Assembly (NCBI GenBank): GCA_963989245.1
Contig: CAXDII010000400.1
Location: 124,001 to 188,000 of the forward strand
Source of the DNA: Nansenia antarctica
Lineage: Eukaryota > Chordata > Actinopteri > Argentiniformes > Microstomatidae
Length of the DNA stretch: 64,000 bases
Reading direction: 5' to 3'
This document shows positions 1-12,659 of the stretch, piece after piece. The position numbers were made by a program, and so were the translations under genes. Each line of letters begins with the position of its first letter. The first letter of the stretch is position 1. Below the pieces are notes generated by a model that worked only from the letters and a program-made list of their open reading frames with translations, was not told the DNA's origin and ran no database searches.

Positions 1-542
1 ACTGAAAACAGCTCTCGAAGAGATTGTCAAAAGAGACTCCGAAAACGAAACGTTGATCACTTTTGAGCAAAAGGCTGCACACACGCAATTCAAGTTGCTC
101 TGATTGTCATTTAGAGTTACATTATAGGATTATTCAACAACAAGTCAAAATGTGCTCGTGAAAGGCAGAAAACAACACTTTGATAGTTTGATATAACTTG
201 AGAACGAATGCAAAAAACAGTCCACTCTAAGAATAGGCCGCTTGGACACTTTCAGAACAGCTCTGTTAATGACTGAAAACAGCTCTCGAAGAGATTGTCA
301 AAAGAGACTCCGAAAACGAAACGTTGATCACTTTTGAGCAAAAGGCTGCACACACGCAATTCAAGTTGCTCTGATTGTCATTTAGAGTTACATTATAGGA
401 TTATTCAACAACAAGTCAAAATGTGCTCGTGAAAGGCAGAAAACAACACTTTGATAGTTTGATATAACTTGAGAACGAATGCAAAAAACTGTCCACTCTA
501 AGAACAGGCCGCTTGGACACTTTCAGAACAGCTCTGTTAATG

Positions 543-813
543 ACTGAAAACAGCTCTCGAAGAGATTGTCAAAAGAGACTCCGAAAACGAAACGTTGATC
601 ACTTTTGAGCAAAAGGCTGCACACACGCAATTCAAGTTGCTCTGATTGTCATTTAGAGTTACATTATAGGATTATTCAACAACAAGTCAAAATGTGCTCG
701 TGAAAGGCAGAAAACAACACTTTGATAGTTTGATATAACTTGAGAACGAATGCAAAAAACAGTCCACTCTCAGAACAGGCCGCTTGGACACTTTCAGAAC
801 AGCTCTGTTAATG
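543..813 (+). repeat. Representative type A monomer (271 bp)
   Basis: This is a typical full-length monomer with C40, C58, C78, A93, T118 and C229. Features inside it are a near-palindrome CTTTTG-AG-CAAAAG at monomer 60-73, a TGATCA palindrome at 54-59, AACAG-CT-CTGTT at 256-267, and an imperfect 8-bp tandem repeat TTTGATAG/TTTGATAT at 179-194. The motif GATTGTCA occurs twice (22-29 and 102-109). A-tracts of four or more recur at about 5, 29, 42, 69, 147, 169 and 212. I see no clear evidence that the monomer is itself an ancestral dimer. Confidence 0.9.
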
Positions 814-1079
814 ACTGAAAACAGCTCTCGAAGAGATTGTCAAAAGAGACTCCGAAAACGAAACGTTGATCACTTTTGAGCAAAAGGCTGCACACACGCA
901 ATTCAAGTTGCTCTGATTGTCATTTAGAGTTACATTATAGGATTATTCAACAACAAGTCAAAATGTGCTCGTGAAAGGCAGAAAACAACACTTTGATAGT
1001 TTGATATAACTTGAGAACGAATGCAAAAAACAGTCCACTCTCAGGCCGCTTGGACACTTTCAGAACAGCTCTGTTAATG
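814..1079 (+). repeat. 266-bp monomer with 5-bp deletion
   Basis: CTCAGAACAGGCC is shortened to CTCAGGCC at about 1039, between repeated CAG motifs, which suggests slippage. Only three such monomers exist in the window. Confidence 0.93.
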
Positions 1080-1893
1080 ACTGAAAACAGCTCTCGAAGA
1101 GATTGTCAAAAGAGACTCCGAAAACGAAACGTTGATCACTTTTGAGCAAAAGGCTGCACACACGCAATTCAAGTTGCTCTGATTGTCATTTAGAGTAACA
1201 TTATAGGATTATTCAACAACAAGTCAAAATGTGCTCGTGAAAGGCAGAAAACAACACTTTGATAGTTTGATATAACTTGAGAACGAATGCAAAAAACAGT
1301 CCACTCTAAGAACAGGCCGCTTGGACACTTTCAGAACAGCTCTGTTAATGACTGAAAACAGCTCTCGAAGAGATTGTCAAAAGAGACTCCGAAAACGAAA
1401 CGTTGATCACTTTTGAGCAAAAGGCTGCACACACGCAATTCAAGTTGCTCTGATTGTCATTTAGAGTTACATTATAGGATTATTCAACAACAAGTCAAAA
1501 TGTGCTCGTGAAAGGCAGAAAACAACACTTTGATAGTTTGATATAACTTGAGAACGAATGCAAAAAAACAGTCCACTCTCAGAACAAGCCGCTTGGACAC
1601 TTTCAGAACAGCTCTGTTAATGACTGAAAACAGCTCTCGAAGAGATTGTCAAAAGAGACTCCGAAAACGAAACGTTGATCACTTTTGAGCAAAAGGCTGC
1701 ACACACGCAATTCAAGTTGCTCTGATTGTCATTTAGAGTTACATTATAGGATTATTCAACAACAAGTCAAAATGTGCTCGTGAAAGGCAGAAAACAACAC
1801 TTTGATAGTTTGATATAACTTGAGAACGAATGCAAAAAACAGTCCACTCTAAGAACAGGCCGCTTGGACACTTTCAGAACAGCTCTGTTAATG

Positions 1894-2153
1894 ACTGAAA
1901 ACAGCTCTCGAAGAGATTGTCAAAAGAGACTCCGAAAACGAAACGTTGATCACTTTTGAGCAAAAGGCTGCACACACGCAATTCAAGTTGCTCTGATTGT
2001 CATTTAGAGTTACATTATAGGAGCATTCAGCAACAAGTCAAAATGTGCTCCAGAAAAGCAGAAAACAACACTGATAGAACTTGAGAACGAATGCAAAAAC
2101 AGTCCACTCTCAGAACAGGCCGCTTGGACACTTTCAGAACAGCTCTGTTAATG
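1894..2153 (+). repeat. Type B monomer (260 bp), first in window
   Basis: Relative to type A it has GGAGCATTCAGC for GGATTATTCAAC (monomer 127-138), GCTCCAGAAAAGCAG for GCTCGTGAAAGGCAG, a 10-bp deletion giving ACACTGATAGAACTTG, and one A fewer in the A-tract. Outside this block of about 90 bp it is indistinguishable from type A. C78 and A21 make it subtype B2. The next monomer is C40/C58. Confidence 0.95.
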
Positions 2154-2424
2154 ACTGAAAACAGCTCTCGAAGAGATTGTCAAAAGAGACTCCGAAAACG
2201 AAACGTTGATCACTTTTGAGCAAAAGGCTGCACACACGCAATTCAAGTTGCTCTGATTGTCATTTAGAGTTACATTATAGGATTATTCAACAACAAGTCA
2301 AAATGTGCTCGTGAAAGGCAGAAAACAACACTTTGATAGTTTGATATAACTTGAGAACGAATGCAAAAAACAGTCCACTCTCAGAACAGGCCGCTTGGAC
2401 ACTTTCAGAACAGCTCTGTTAATG

Positions 2425-2690
2425 ACTGAAAACAGCTCTCGAAGAGATTGTCAAAAGAGACTCCGAAAACGAAACGTTGATCACTTTTGAGCAAAAGGCT
2501 GCACACACGCAATTCAAGTTGCTCTGATTGTCATTTAGAGTTACATTATAGGATTATTCAACAACAAGTCAAAATGTGCTCGTGAAAGGCAGAAAACAAC
2601 ACTTTGATAGTTTGATATAACTTGAGAACGAATGCAAAAAACAGTCCACTCTCAGGCCGCTTGGACACTTTCAGAACAGCTCTGTTAATG
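2425..2690 (+). repeat. 266-bp monomer with 5-bp deletion
   Basis: It carries the same 5-bp deletion as 814-1079, at about 2650. It is the first monomer of the second 1611-bp copy. Confidence 0.93.
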
Positions 2691-3504
2691 ACTGAAAACA
2701 GCTCTCGAAGAGATTGTCAAAAGAGACTCCGAAAACGAAACGTTGATCACTTTTGAGCAAAAGGCTGCACACACGCAATTCAAGTTGCTCTGATTGTCAT
2801 TTAGAGTAACATTATAGGATTATTCAACAACAAGTCAAAATGTGCTCGTGAAAGGCAGAAAACAACACTTTGATAGTTTGATATAACTTGAGAACGAATG
2901 CAAAAAACAGTCCACTCTAAGAACAGGCCGCTTGGACACTTTCAGAACAGCTCTGTTAATGACTGAAAACAGCTCTCGAAGAGATTGTCAAAAGAGACTC
3001 CGAAAACGAAACGTTGATCACTTTTGAGCAAAAGGCTGCACACACGCAATTCAAGTTGCTCTGATTGTCATTTAGAGTTACATTATAGGATTATTCAACA
3101 ACAAGTCAAAATGTGCTCGTGAAAGGCAGAAAACAACACTTTGATAGTTTGATATAACTTGAGAACGAATGCAAAAAAACAGTCCACTCTCAGAACAAGC
3201 CGCTTGGACACTTTCAGAACAGCTCTGTTAATGACTGAAAACAGCTCTCGAAGAGATTGTCAAAAGAGACTCCGAAAACGAAACGTTGATCACTTTTGAG
3301 CAAAAGGCTGCACACACGCAAATCAAGTTGCTCTGATTGTCATTTAGAGTTACATTATAGGATTATTCAACAACAAGTCAAAATGTGCTCGTGAAAGGCA
3401 GAAAACAACACTTTGATAGTTTGATATAACTTGAGAACGAATGCAAAAAACAGTCCACTCTAAGAACAGGCCGCTTGGACACTTTCAGAACAGCTCTGTT
3501 AATG

Positions 3505-3764
3505 ACTGAAAACAGCTCTCGAAGAGATTGTCAAAAGAGACTCCGAAAACGAAACGTTGATCACTTTTGAGCAAAAGGCTGCACACACGCAATTCAAGTT
3601 GCTCTGATTGTCATTTAGAGTTACATTATAGGAGCATTCAGCAACAAGTCAAAATGTGCTCCAGAAAAGCAGAAAACAACACTGATAGAACTTGAGAACG
3701 AATGCAAAAACAGTCCACTCTCAGAACAGGCCGCTTGGACACTTTCAGAACAGCTCTGTTAATG
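3505..3764 (+). repeat. Type B monomer, subtype B2
   Basis: This is the counterpart of 1894-2153 at offset 1611. The monomer two positions downstream (4036), not the adjacent one, carries T40/T58. Confidence 0.95.
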
Positions 3765-5661
3765 ACTGAAAACAGCTCTCGAAGAGATTGTCAAAAGAGA
3801 CTCCGAAAACGAAACGTTGATCACTTTTGAGCAAAAGGCTGCACACACGCAATTCAAGTTGCTCTGATTGTCATTTAGAGTTACATTATAGGATTATTCA
3901 ACAACAAGTCAAAATGTGCTCGTGAAAGGCAGAAAACAACACTTTGATAGTTTGATATAACTTGAGAACGAATGCAAAAAACAGTCCACTCTAAGAACAG
4001 GCCGCTTGGACACTTTCAGAACAGCTCTGTTAATGACTGAAAACAGCTCTCGAAGAGATTGTCAAAAGAGACTCTGAAAACGAAACGTTGATTACTTTTG
4101 AGCAAAAGGCTGCACACACGCAATTCAAGTTGCTCTGATTGTCATTTAGAGTAACATTATAGGATTATTCAACAACAAGTCAAAATGTGCTCGTGAAAGG
4201 CAGAAAACAACACTTTGATAGTTTGATATAACTTGAGAACGAATGCAAAAAACAGTCCACTCTCAGAACAGGCCGCGTGGACACTTTCAGAACAGCTCTG
4301 TTAATGACTGAAAACAGCTCTCGAAGAGATTGTCAAAAGAGACTCCGAAAACGAAACGTTGATCACTTTTGAGCAAAAGGCTGCACACACGCAATTCAAG
4401 TTGCTCTGATTGTCATTTAGAGTTACATTATAGGATTATTCAACAACAAGTCAAAATGTGCTCGTGAAAGGCAGAAAACAACACTTTGATAGTTTGATAT
4501 AACTTGAGAACGAATGCAAAAAACAGTCCACTCTCAGAACAGGCCGCGTGGACACTTTCAGAACAGCTCTGTTAATGACTGAAAACAGCTCTCGAAGAGA
4601 TTGTCAAAAGAGACTCCGAAAACGAAACGTTGATCACTTTTGAGCAAAAGGCTGCACACACGCAATTCAAGTTGCTCTGATTGTCATTTAGAGTTACATT
4701 ATAGGATTATTCAACAACAAGTCAAAATGTGCTCGTGAAAGGCAGAAAACAACACTTTGATAGTTTGATATAACTTGAGAACGAATTCAAAAAACAGTCC
4801 ACTCTAAGAACAGGCCGCTTGGACACTTTCAGAACAGCTCTGTTAATGACTGAAAACAGCTCTCGAAGAGATTGTCAAAAGGGACTCCGAAAACGAAACG
4901 TTGATCACTTTTGAGCAAAAGGCTGCACACACGCAATTCAAGTTGCTCTGATTGTCATTTAGAGTTACATTATAGGATTATTCAACAACAAGTCAAAATG
5001 TGCTCGTGAAAGGCAGAAAACAACACTTTGATAGTTTGATATAACTTGAGAACGAATGCAAAAAACAGTCCACTCTAAGAATAGGCCGCTTGGACACTTT
5101 CAGAACAGCTCTGTTAATGACTGAAAACAGCTCTCGAAGAGATTGTCAAAAGAGACTCCGAAAACGAAACGTTGATCACTTTTGAGCAAAAGGCTGCACA
5201 CACGCAATTCAAGTTGCTCTGATTGTCATTTAGAGTTACATTATAGGATTATTCAACAACAAGTCAAAATGTGCTCGTGAAAGGCAGAAAACAACACTTT
5301 GATAGTTTGATATAACTTGAGAACGAATGCAAAAAACTGTCCACTCTAAGAACAGGCCGCTTGGACACTTTCAGAACAGCTCTGTTAATGACTGAAAACA
5401 GCTCTCGAAGAGATTGTCAAAAGAGACTCCGAAAACGAAACGTTGATCACTTTTGAGCAAAAGGCTGCACACACGCAATTCAAGTTGCTCTGATTGTCAT
5501 TTAGAGTTACATTATAGGATTATTCAACAACAAGTCAAAATGTGCTCGTGAAAGGCAGAAAACAACACTTTGATAGTTTGATATAACTTGAGAACGAATG
5601 CAAAAAACAGTCCACTCTCAGAACAGGCCGCTTGGACACTTTCAGAACAGCTCTGTTAATG

Positions 5662-5927
5662 ACTGAAAACAGCTCTCGAAGAGATTGTCAAAAGAGACTC
5701 CGAAAACGAAACGTTGATCACTTTTGAGCAAAAGGCTGCACACACGCAATTCAAGTTGCTCTGATTGTCATTTAGAGTTACATTATAGGATTATTCAACA
5801 ACAAGTCAAAATGTGCTCGTGAAAGGCAGAAAACAACACTTTGATAGTTTGATATAACTTGAGAACGAATGCAAAAAACAGTCCACTCTCAGGCCGCTTG
5901 GACACTTTCAGAACAGCTCTGTTAATG
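5662..5927 (+). repeat. 266-bp monomer with 5-bp deletion
   Basis: This is the third and last instance of the 5-bp deletion, at about 5887. It lies 3237 bp after the second instance and 4848 bp after the first, which fixes the offsets of the larger duplication. Confidence 0.93.
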
Positions 5928-6741
5928 ACTGAAAACAGCTCTCGAAGAGATTGTCAAAAGAGACTCCGAAAACGAAACGTTGATCACTTTTGAGCAAAAG
6001 GCTGCACACACGCAATTCAAGTTGCTCTGATTGTCATTTAGAGTAACATTATAGGATTATTCAACAACAAGTCAAAATGTGCTCGTGAAAGGCAGAAAAC
6101 AACACTTTGATAGTTTGATATAACTTGAGAACGAATGCAAAAAACAGTCCACTCTAAGAACAGGCCGCTTGGACACTTTCAGAACAGCTCTGTTAATGAC
6201 TGAAAACAGCTCTCGAAGAGATTGTCAAAAGAGACTCCGAAAACGAAACGTTGATCACTTTTGAGCAAAAGGCTGCACACACGCAATTCAAGTTGCTCTG
6301 ATTGTCATTTAGAGTTACATTATAGGATTATTCAACAACAAGTCAAAATGTGCTCGTGAAAGGCAGAAAACAACACTTTGATAGTTTGATATAACTTGAG
6401 AACGAATGCAAAAAAACAGTCCACTCTCAGAACAAGCCGCTTGGACACTTTCAGAACAGCTCTGTTAATGACTGAAAACAGCTCTCGAAGAGATTGTCAA
6501 AAGAGACTCCGAAAACGAAACGTTGATCACTTTTGAGCAAAAGGCTGCACACACGCAATTCAAGTTGCTCTGATTGTCATTTAGAGTTACATTATAGGAT
6601 TATTCAACAACAAGTCAAAATGTGCTCGTGAAAGGCAGAAAACAACACTTTGATAGTTTGATATAACTTGAGAACGAATGCAAAAAACAGTCCACTCTAA
6701 GAACAGGCCGCTTGGACACTTTCAGAACAGCTCTGTTAATG

Positions 6742-7001
6742 ACTGAAAACAGCTCTCGAAGAGATTGTCAAAAGAGACTCCGAAAACGAAACGTTGATCA
6801 CTTTTGAGCAAAAGGCTGCACACACGCAATTCAAGTTGCTCTGATTGTCATTTAGAGTTACATTATAGGAGCATTCAGCAACAAGTCAAAATGTGCTCCA
6901 GAAAAGCAGAAAACAACACTGATAGAACTTGAGAACGAATGCAAAAACAGTCCACTCTCAGAACAGGCCGCTTGGACACTTTCAGAACAGCTCTGTTAAT
7001 G
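6742..7001 (+). repeat. Type B monomer, subtype B2
   Basis: This is the counterpart of 3505-3764 at offset 3237. Again the T40/T58 monomer sits two positions downstream, at 7273. Confidence 0.95.
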
Positions 7002-8356
7002 ACTGAAAACAGCTCTCGAAGAGATTGTCAAAAGAGACTCCGAAAACGAAACGTTGATCACTTTTGAGCAAAAGGCTGCACACACGCAATTCAAGTTGCT
7101 CTGATTGTCATTTAGAGTTACATTATAGGATTATTCAACAACAAGTCAAAATGTGCTCGTGAAAGGCAGAAAACAACACTTTGATAGTTTGATATAACTT
7201 GAGAACGAATGCAAAAAACAGTCCACTCTAAGAACAGGCCGCTTGGACACTTTCAGAACAGCTCTGTTAATGACTGAAAACAGCTCTCGAAGAGATTGTC
7301 AAAAGAGACTCTGAAAACGAAACGTTGATTACTTTTGAGCAAAAGGCTGCACACACGCAATTCAAGTTGCTCTGATTGTCATTTAGAGTAACATTATAGG
7401 ATTATTCAACAACAAGTCAAAATGTGCTCGTGAAAGGCAGAAAACAACACTTTGATAGTTTGATATAACTTGAGAACGAATGCAAAAAACAGTCCACTCT
7501 CAGAACAGGCCGCGTGGACACTTTCAGAACAGCTCTGTTAATGACTGAAAACAGCTCTCGAAGAGATTGTCAAAAGAGACTCCGAAAACGAAACGTTGAT
7601 CACTTTTGAGCAAAAGGCTGCACACACGCAATTCAAGTTGCTCTGATTGTCATTTAGAGTTACATTATAGGATTATTCAACAACAAGTCAAAATGTGCTC
7701 GTGAAAGGCAGAAAACAACACTTTGATAGTTTGATATAACTTGAGAACGAATGCAAAAAACAGTCCACTCTCAGAACAGGCCGCGTGGACACTTTCAGAA
7801 CAGCTCTGTTAATGACTGAAAACAGCTCTCGAAGAGATTGTCAAAAGAGACTCCGAAAACGAAACGTTGATCACTTTTGAGCAAAAGGCTGCACACACGC
7901 AATTCAAGTTGCTCTGATTGTCATTTAGAGTTACATTATAGGATTATTCAACAACAAGTCAAAATGTGCTCGTGAAAGGCAGAAAACAACACTTTGATAG
8001 TTTGATATAACTTGAGAACGAATTCAAAAAACAGTCCACTCTAAGAACAGGCCGCTTGGACACTTTCAGAACAGCTCTGTTAATGACTGAAAACAGCTCT
8101 CGAAGAGATTGTCAAAAGGGACTCCGAAAACGAAACGTTGATCACTTTTGAGCAAAAGGCTGCACACACGCAATTCAAGTTGCTCTGATTGTCATTTAGA
8201 GTTACATTATAGGATTATTCAACAAGAAGTCAAAATGTGCTCGTGAAAGGCAGAAAACAACACTTTGATAGTTTGATATAACTTGAGAACGAATGCAAAA
8301 AACAGTCCACTCTAAGAACAGGCCGCTTGGACACTTTCAGAACAGCTCTGTTAATG

Positions 8357-8616
8357 ACTGAAAACAGCTCTCGAAGAGATTGTCAAAAGAGACTCCGAAA
8401 ACGAAACGTTGATCACTTTTGAGCAAAAGGCTGCACACACGCAATTCAAGTTGCTCTGATTGTCATTTAGAGTTACATTATAGGAGCATTCAGCAACAAG
8501 TCAAAATGTGCTCCAGAAAAGCAGAAAACAACACTGATAGAACTTGAGAACGAATGCAAAAACAGTCCACTCTCAGAACAGGCCGCTTGGACACTTTCAG
8601 AACAGCTCTGTTAATG
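8357..8616 (+). repeat. Type B monomer, subtype B2
   Basis: It opens the irregular block 2, where the 3237-bp match predicts a type A monomer. The T40/T58 monomer is two positions downstream, at 8888. Confidence 0.95.
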
Positions 8617-10513
8617 ACTGAAAACAGCTCTCGAAGAGATTGTCAAAAGAGACTCCGAAAACGAAACGTTGATCACTTTTGAGCAAAAGGCTGCACACAC
8701 GCAATTCAAGTTGCTCTGATTGTCATTTAGAGTTACATTATAGGATTATTCAACAACAAGTCAAAATGTGCTCGTGAAAGGCAGAAAACAACACTTTGAT
8801 AGTTTGATATAACTTGAGAACGAATGCAAAAAACAGTCCACTCTAAGAACAGGCCGCTTGGACATTTTCAGAACAGCTCTGTTAATGACTGAAAACAGCT
8901 CTCGAAGAGATTGTCAAAAGAGACTCTGAAAACGAAACGTTGATTACTTTTGAGCAAAAGGCTGCACACACGCAATTCAAGTTGCTCTGATTGTCATTTA
9001 GAGTTACATTATAGGATTATTCAACAACAAGTCAAAATGTGCTCGTGAAAGGCAGAAAACAACACTTTGATAGTTTGATATAACTTGAGAACGAATGCAA
9101 AAAACAGTCCACTCTAAGAACAGGCCGCTTGGACACTTTCAGAACAGCTCTGTTAATGACTGAAAACAGCTCTCGAAGAGATTGTCAAAAGAGACTCCGA
9201 AAACGAAACGTTGATCACTTTTGAGCAAAAGGCTGCACACACGCAATTCAAGTTGCTCTGATTGTCATTTAGAGTAACATTATAGGATTATTCAACAACA
9301 AGTCAAAATGTGCTCGTGAAAGGCAGAAAACAACACTTTGATAGTTTGATATAACTTGAGAACGAATGCAAAAAACAGTCCACTCTAAGAACAGGCCGCT
9401 TGGACACTTTCAGAACAGCTCTGTTAATGACTGAAAACAGCTCTCGAAGAGATTGTCAAAAGAGACTCCGAAAACGAAACGTTGATCACTTTTGAGCAAA
9501 AGGCTGCACACACGCAATTCAAGTTGCTCTGATTGTCATTTAGAGTAACATTATAGGATTATTCAACAACAAGTCAAAATGTGCTCGTGAAAGGCAGAAA
9601 ACAACACTTTGATAGTTTGATATAACTTGAGAACGAATGCAAAAAACAGTCCACTCTAAGAACAGGCCGCTTGGACACTTTCAGAACAGCTCTGTTAATG
9701 ACTGAAAACAGCTCTCGAAGAGATTGTCAAAAGAGACTCTGAAAACGAAACGTTGATCACTTTTGAGCAAAAGGCTGCACACACGCAATTCAAGTTGCTC
9801 TGATTGTCATTTAGAGTTACATTATAGGATTATTCAACAACAAGTCAAAATGTGCTCGTGAAAGGCAGAAAACAACACTTTGATAGTTTGATATAACTTG
9901 AGAACGAATGCAAAAAACAGTCCACTCTAAGAACAGGCCACTTGGACACTTTCAGAACAGCTCTGTTAATGACTGAAAACAGCTCTCGAAGAGATTGTCA
10001 AAAGAGACTCCGAAAACGAAACGTTGATCACTTTTGAGCAAAAGGCTGCACACACGCAATTCAAGTTGCTCTGATTGTCATTTAGAGTTACATTATAGGA
10101 TTATTCAACAACAAGTCAAAATGTGCTCGTGAAAGGCAGAAAACAACACTTTGATAGTTTGATATAACTTGAGAACGAATGCAAAAAACAGTCCACTCTC
10201 AGAACAGGCCGCTTGGACACTTTCAGAACAGCTCTGTTAATGACTGAAAACAGCTCTCGAAGAGATTGTCAAAAGAGACTCCGAAAACGAAACGTTGATC
10301 ACTTTTGAGCAAAAGGCTGCACACACGCAATTCAAGTTGCTCTGATTGTCATTTAGAGTTACATTATAGGATTATTCAACAACAAGTCAAAATGTGCTCG
10401 TGAAAGGCAGAAAACAACACTTTGATAGTTTGATATAACTTGAGAACGAATGCAAAAAACAGTCCACTCTAAGAACAGGCCGCTTGGACACTTTCAGAAC
10501 AGCTCTGTTAATG

Positions 10514-10773
10514 ACTGAAAACAGCTCTCGAAGAGATTGTCAAAAGAGACTCCGAAAACGAAACGTTGATCACTTTTGAGCAAAAGGCTGCACACACGCA
10601 ATTCAAGTTGCTCTGATTGTCATTTAGAGTTACATTATAGGAGCATTCAGCAACAAGTCAAAATGTGCTCCAGAAAAGCAGAAAACAACACTGATAGAAC
10701 TTGAGAACGAATGCAAAAACAGTCCACTCTCAGAACAGGCCGCTTGGACACTTTCAGAACAGCTCTGTTAATG
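10514..10773 (+). repeat. Type B monomer, subtype B2
   Basis: This is the first B monomer immediately followed by a T40/T58 monomer (10774). It forms a close pair with the next B monomer, 531 bp away. Confidence 0.95.
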
Positions 10774-11044
10774 ACTGAAAACAGCTCTCGAAGAGATTGT
10801 CAAAAGAGACTCTGAAAACGAAACGTTGATTACTTTTGAGCAAAAGGCTGCACACACGCAATTCAAGTTGCTCTGATTGTCATTTAGAGTTACATTATAG
10901 GATTATTCAACAACAAGTCAAAATGTGCTCGTGAAAGGCAGAAAACAACACTTTGATAGTTTGATATAACTTGAGAACGAATGCAAAAAACAGTCCACTC
11001 TAAGAACAGGCCGCTTGGACACTTTCAGAACAGCTCTGTTAATG

Positions 11045-11304
11045 ACTGAAAACAGCTCTCGAAGAGATTGTCAAAAGAGACTCCGAAAACGAAACGTTGA
11101 TCACTTTTGAGCAAAAGGCTGGACACACGCAATTCAAGTTGCTCTGATTGTCATTTAGAGTTACATTATAGGAGCATTCAGCAACAAGTCAAAATGTGCT
11201 CCAGAAAAGCAGAAAACAACACTGATAGAACTTGAGAACGAATGCAAAAACAGTCCACTCTCAGAACAGGCCGCTTGGACACTTTCAGAACAGCTCTGTT
11301 AATG
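11045..11304 (+). repeat. Type B monomer, subtype B1 (C78G)
   Basis: This is the first monomer with GGCTGGACAC (C78G) in place of GGCTGCACAC. All C78G monomers I found are type B. Confidence 0.95.
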
Positions 11305-12659
11305 ACTGAAAACAGCTCTCGAAGAGATTGTCAAAAGAGACTCTGAAAACGAAACGTTGATTACTTTTGAGCAAAAGGCTGCACACACGCAATTCAAGTT
11401 GCTCTGATTGTCATTTAGAGTTACATTATAGGATTATTCAACAACAAGTCAAAATGTGCTCGTGAAAGGCAGAAAACAACACTTTGATAGTTTGATATAA
11501 CTTGAGAACGAATGCAAAAAACAGTCCACTCTCAGAACAGGCCGCGTGGACACTTTCAGAACAGCTCTGTTAATGACTGAAAACAGCTCTCGAAGAGATT
11601 GTCAAAAGAGACTCCGAAAACGAAACGTTGATCACTTTTGAGCAAAAGGCTGCACACACGCAATTCAAGTTGCTCTGATTGTCATTTAGAGTTACATTAT
11701 AGGATTATTCAACAACAAGTCAAAATGTGCTCGTGAAAGGCAGAAAACAACACTTTGATAGTTTGATATAACTTGAGAACGAATGCAAAAAACTGTCCAC
11801 TCTAAGAACAGGCCGCTTGGACACTTTCAGAACAGCTCTGTTAATGACTGAAAACAGCTCTCGAAGAGATTGTCAAAAGAGACTCCGAAAACGAAACGTT
11901 GATCACTTTTGAGCAAAAGGCTGCACACACGCAATTCAAGTTGCTCTGATTGTCATTTAGAGTTACATTATAGGATTATTCAACAACAAGTCAAAATGTG
12001 CTCGTGAAAGGCAGAAAACAACACTTTGATAGTTTGATATAACTTGAGAACGAATGCAAAAAACAGTCCACTCTAAGAACAGGCCGCTTGGACACTTTCA
12101 GAACAGCTCTGTTAATGACTGAAAACAGCTCTCGAAGAGATTGTCAAAAGAGACTCTGAAAACGAAACGTTGATCACTTTTGAGCAAAAGGCTGCACACA
12201 CGCAATTCAAGTTGCTCTGATTGTCATTTAGAGTTACATTATAGGATTATTCAACAACAAGTCAAAATGTGCTCGTGAAAGGCAGAAAACAACACTTTGA
12301 TAGTTTGATATAACTTGAGAACGAATGCAAAAAACAGTCCACTCTAAGAACAGGCCGCTTGGACACTTTCAGAACAGCTCTGTTAATGACTGAAAACAGC
12401 TCTCGAAGAGATTGTCAAAAGAGACTCCGAAAACGAAACGTTGATCACTTTTGAGCAAAAGGCTGCACACACGCAATTCAAGTTGCTCTGATTGTCATTT
12501 AGAGTTACATTATAGGATTATTCAACAACAAGTCAAAATGTGCTCGTGAAAGGCAGAAAACAACACTTTGATAGTTTGATATAACTTGAGAACGAATGCA
12601 AAAAACAGTCCACTCTAAGAACAGGCCGCTTGGACACTTTCAGAACAGCTCTGTTAATG

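Larger units (their letters stand above)
814..2424 (+). repeat. 6-monomer duplication, copy 1 (1611 bp)
   Basis: The monomer lengths run 266, 271, 272, 271, 260 and 271. The unit is defined by a 5-bp deletion in the first monomer, an extra A in the A-tract of the third and a type B monomer fifth. The same order and lengths follow immediately at 2425. Confidence 0.9.
2425..4035 (+). repeat. 6-monomer duplication, copy 2 (1611 bp)
   Basis: This is a tandem repeat of 814-2424 with the same 266/271/272/271/260/271 length pattern. One private difference from copy 1 is visible: CGCAAATCAAG near 3318, where copy 1 has CGCAATTCAAG. The next monomer (4036) carries T40/T58 and breaks the match. Confidence 0.9.
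5662..8118 (+). repeat. 12-monomer repeat copy matching 2425-4881 (offset 3237 bp)
   Basis: It shares with 2425-4881 the 266-bp monomer, the 272-bp monomer, the B monomer, a T40/T58/A118 monomer, two consecutive GCCGCGTGG monomers and the GAATTC and AAGGGACTCC variants, all at the same spacing. The match ends inside the monomer starting at 8086, which has a private AACAAGAAGTC change at about 8222. Confidence 0.88.
1..8356 (+). repeat. Block 1: nested 6-, 12- and 18-monomer duplications
   Basis: This stretch of about 31 monomers shares rare markers at three fixed offsets. A 1611-bp offset links 814-2424 to 2425-4035. A 4848-bp offset links 1-2424 to 4849-7272 (for example the CTAAGAATAGG variant at about 228 and 5076). 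A 3237-bp offset links 2425-4880 to 5662-8118 (for example GAATTC at 4783 and 8020, and AAGGGACTCC at about 4879 and 8116). Since 4848 = 3237 + 1611, the upstream part carries one extra 6-monomer block. B monomers here are followed directly by an ordinary C40/C58 monomer, unlike most B monomers further right. Confidence 0.85.
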
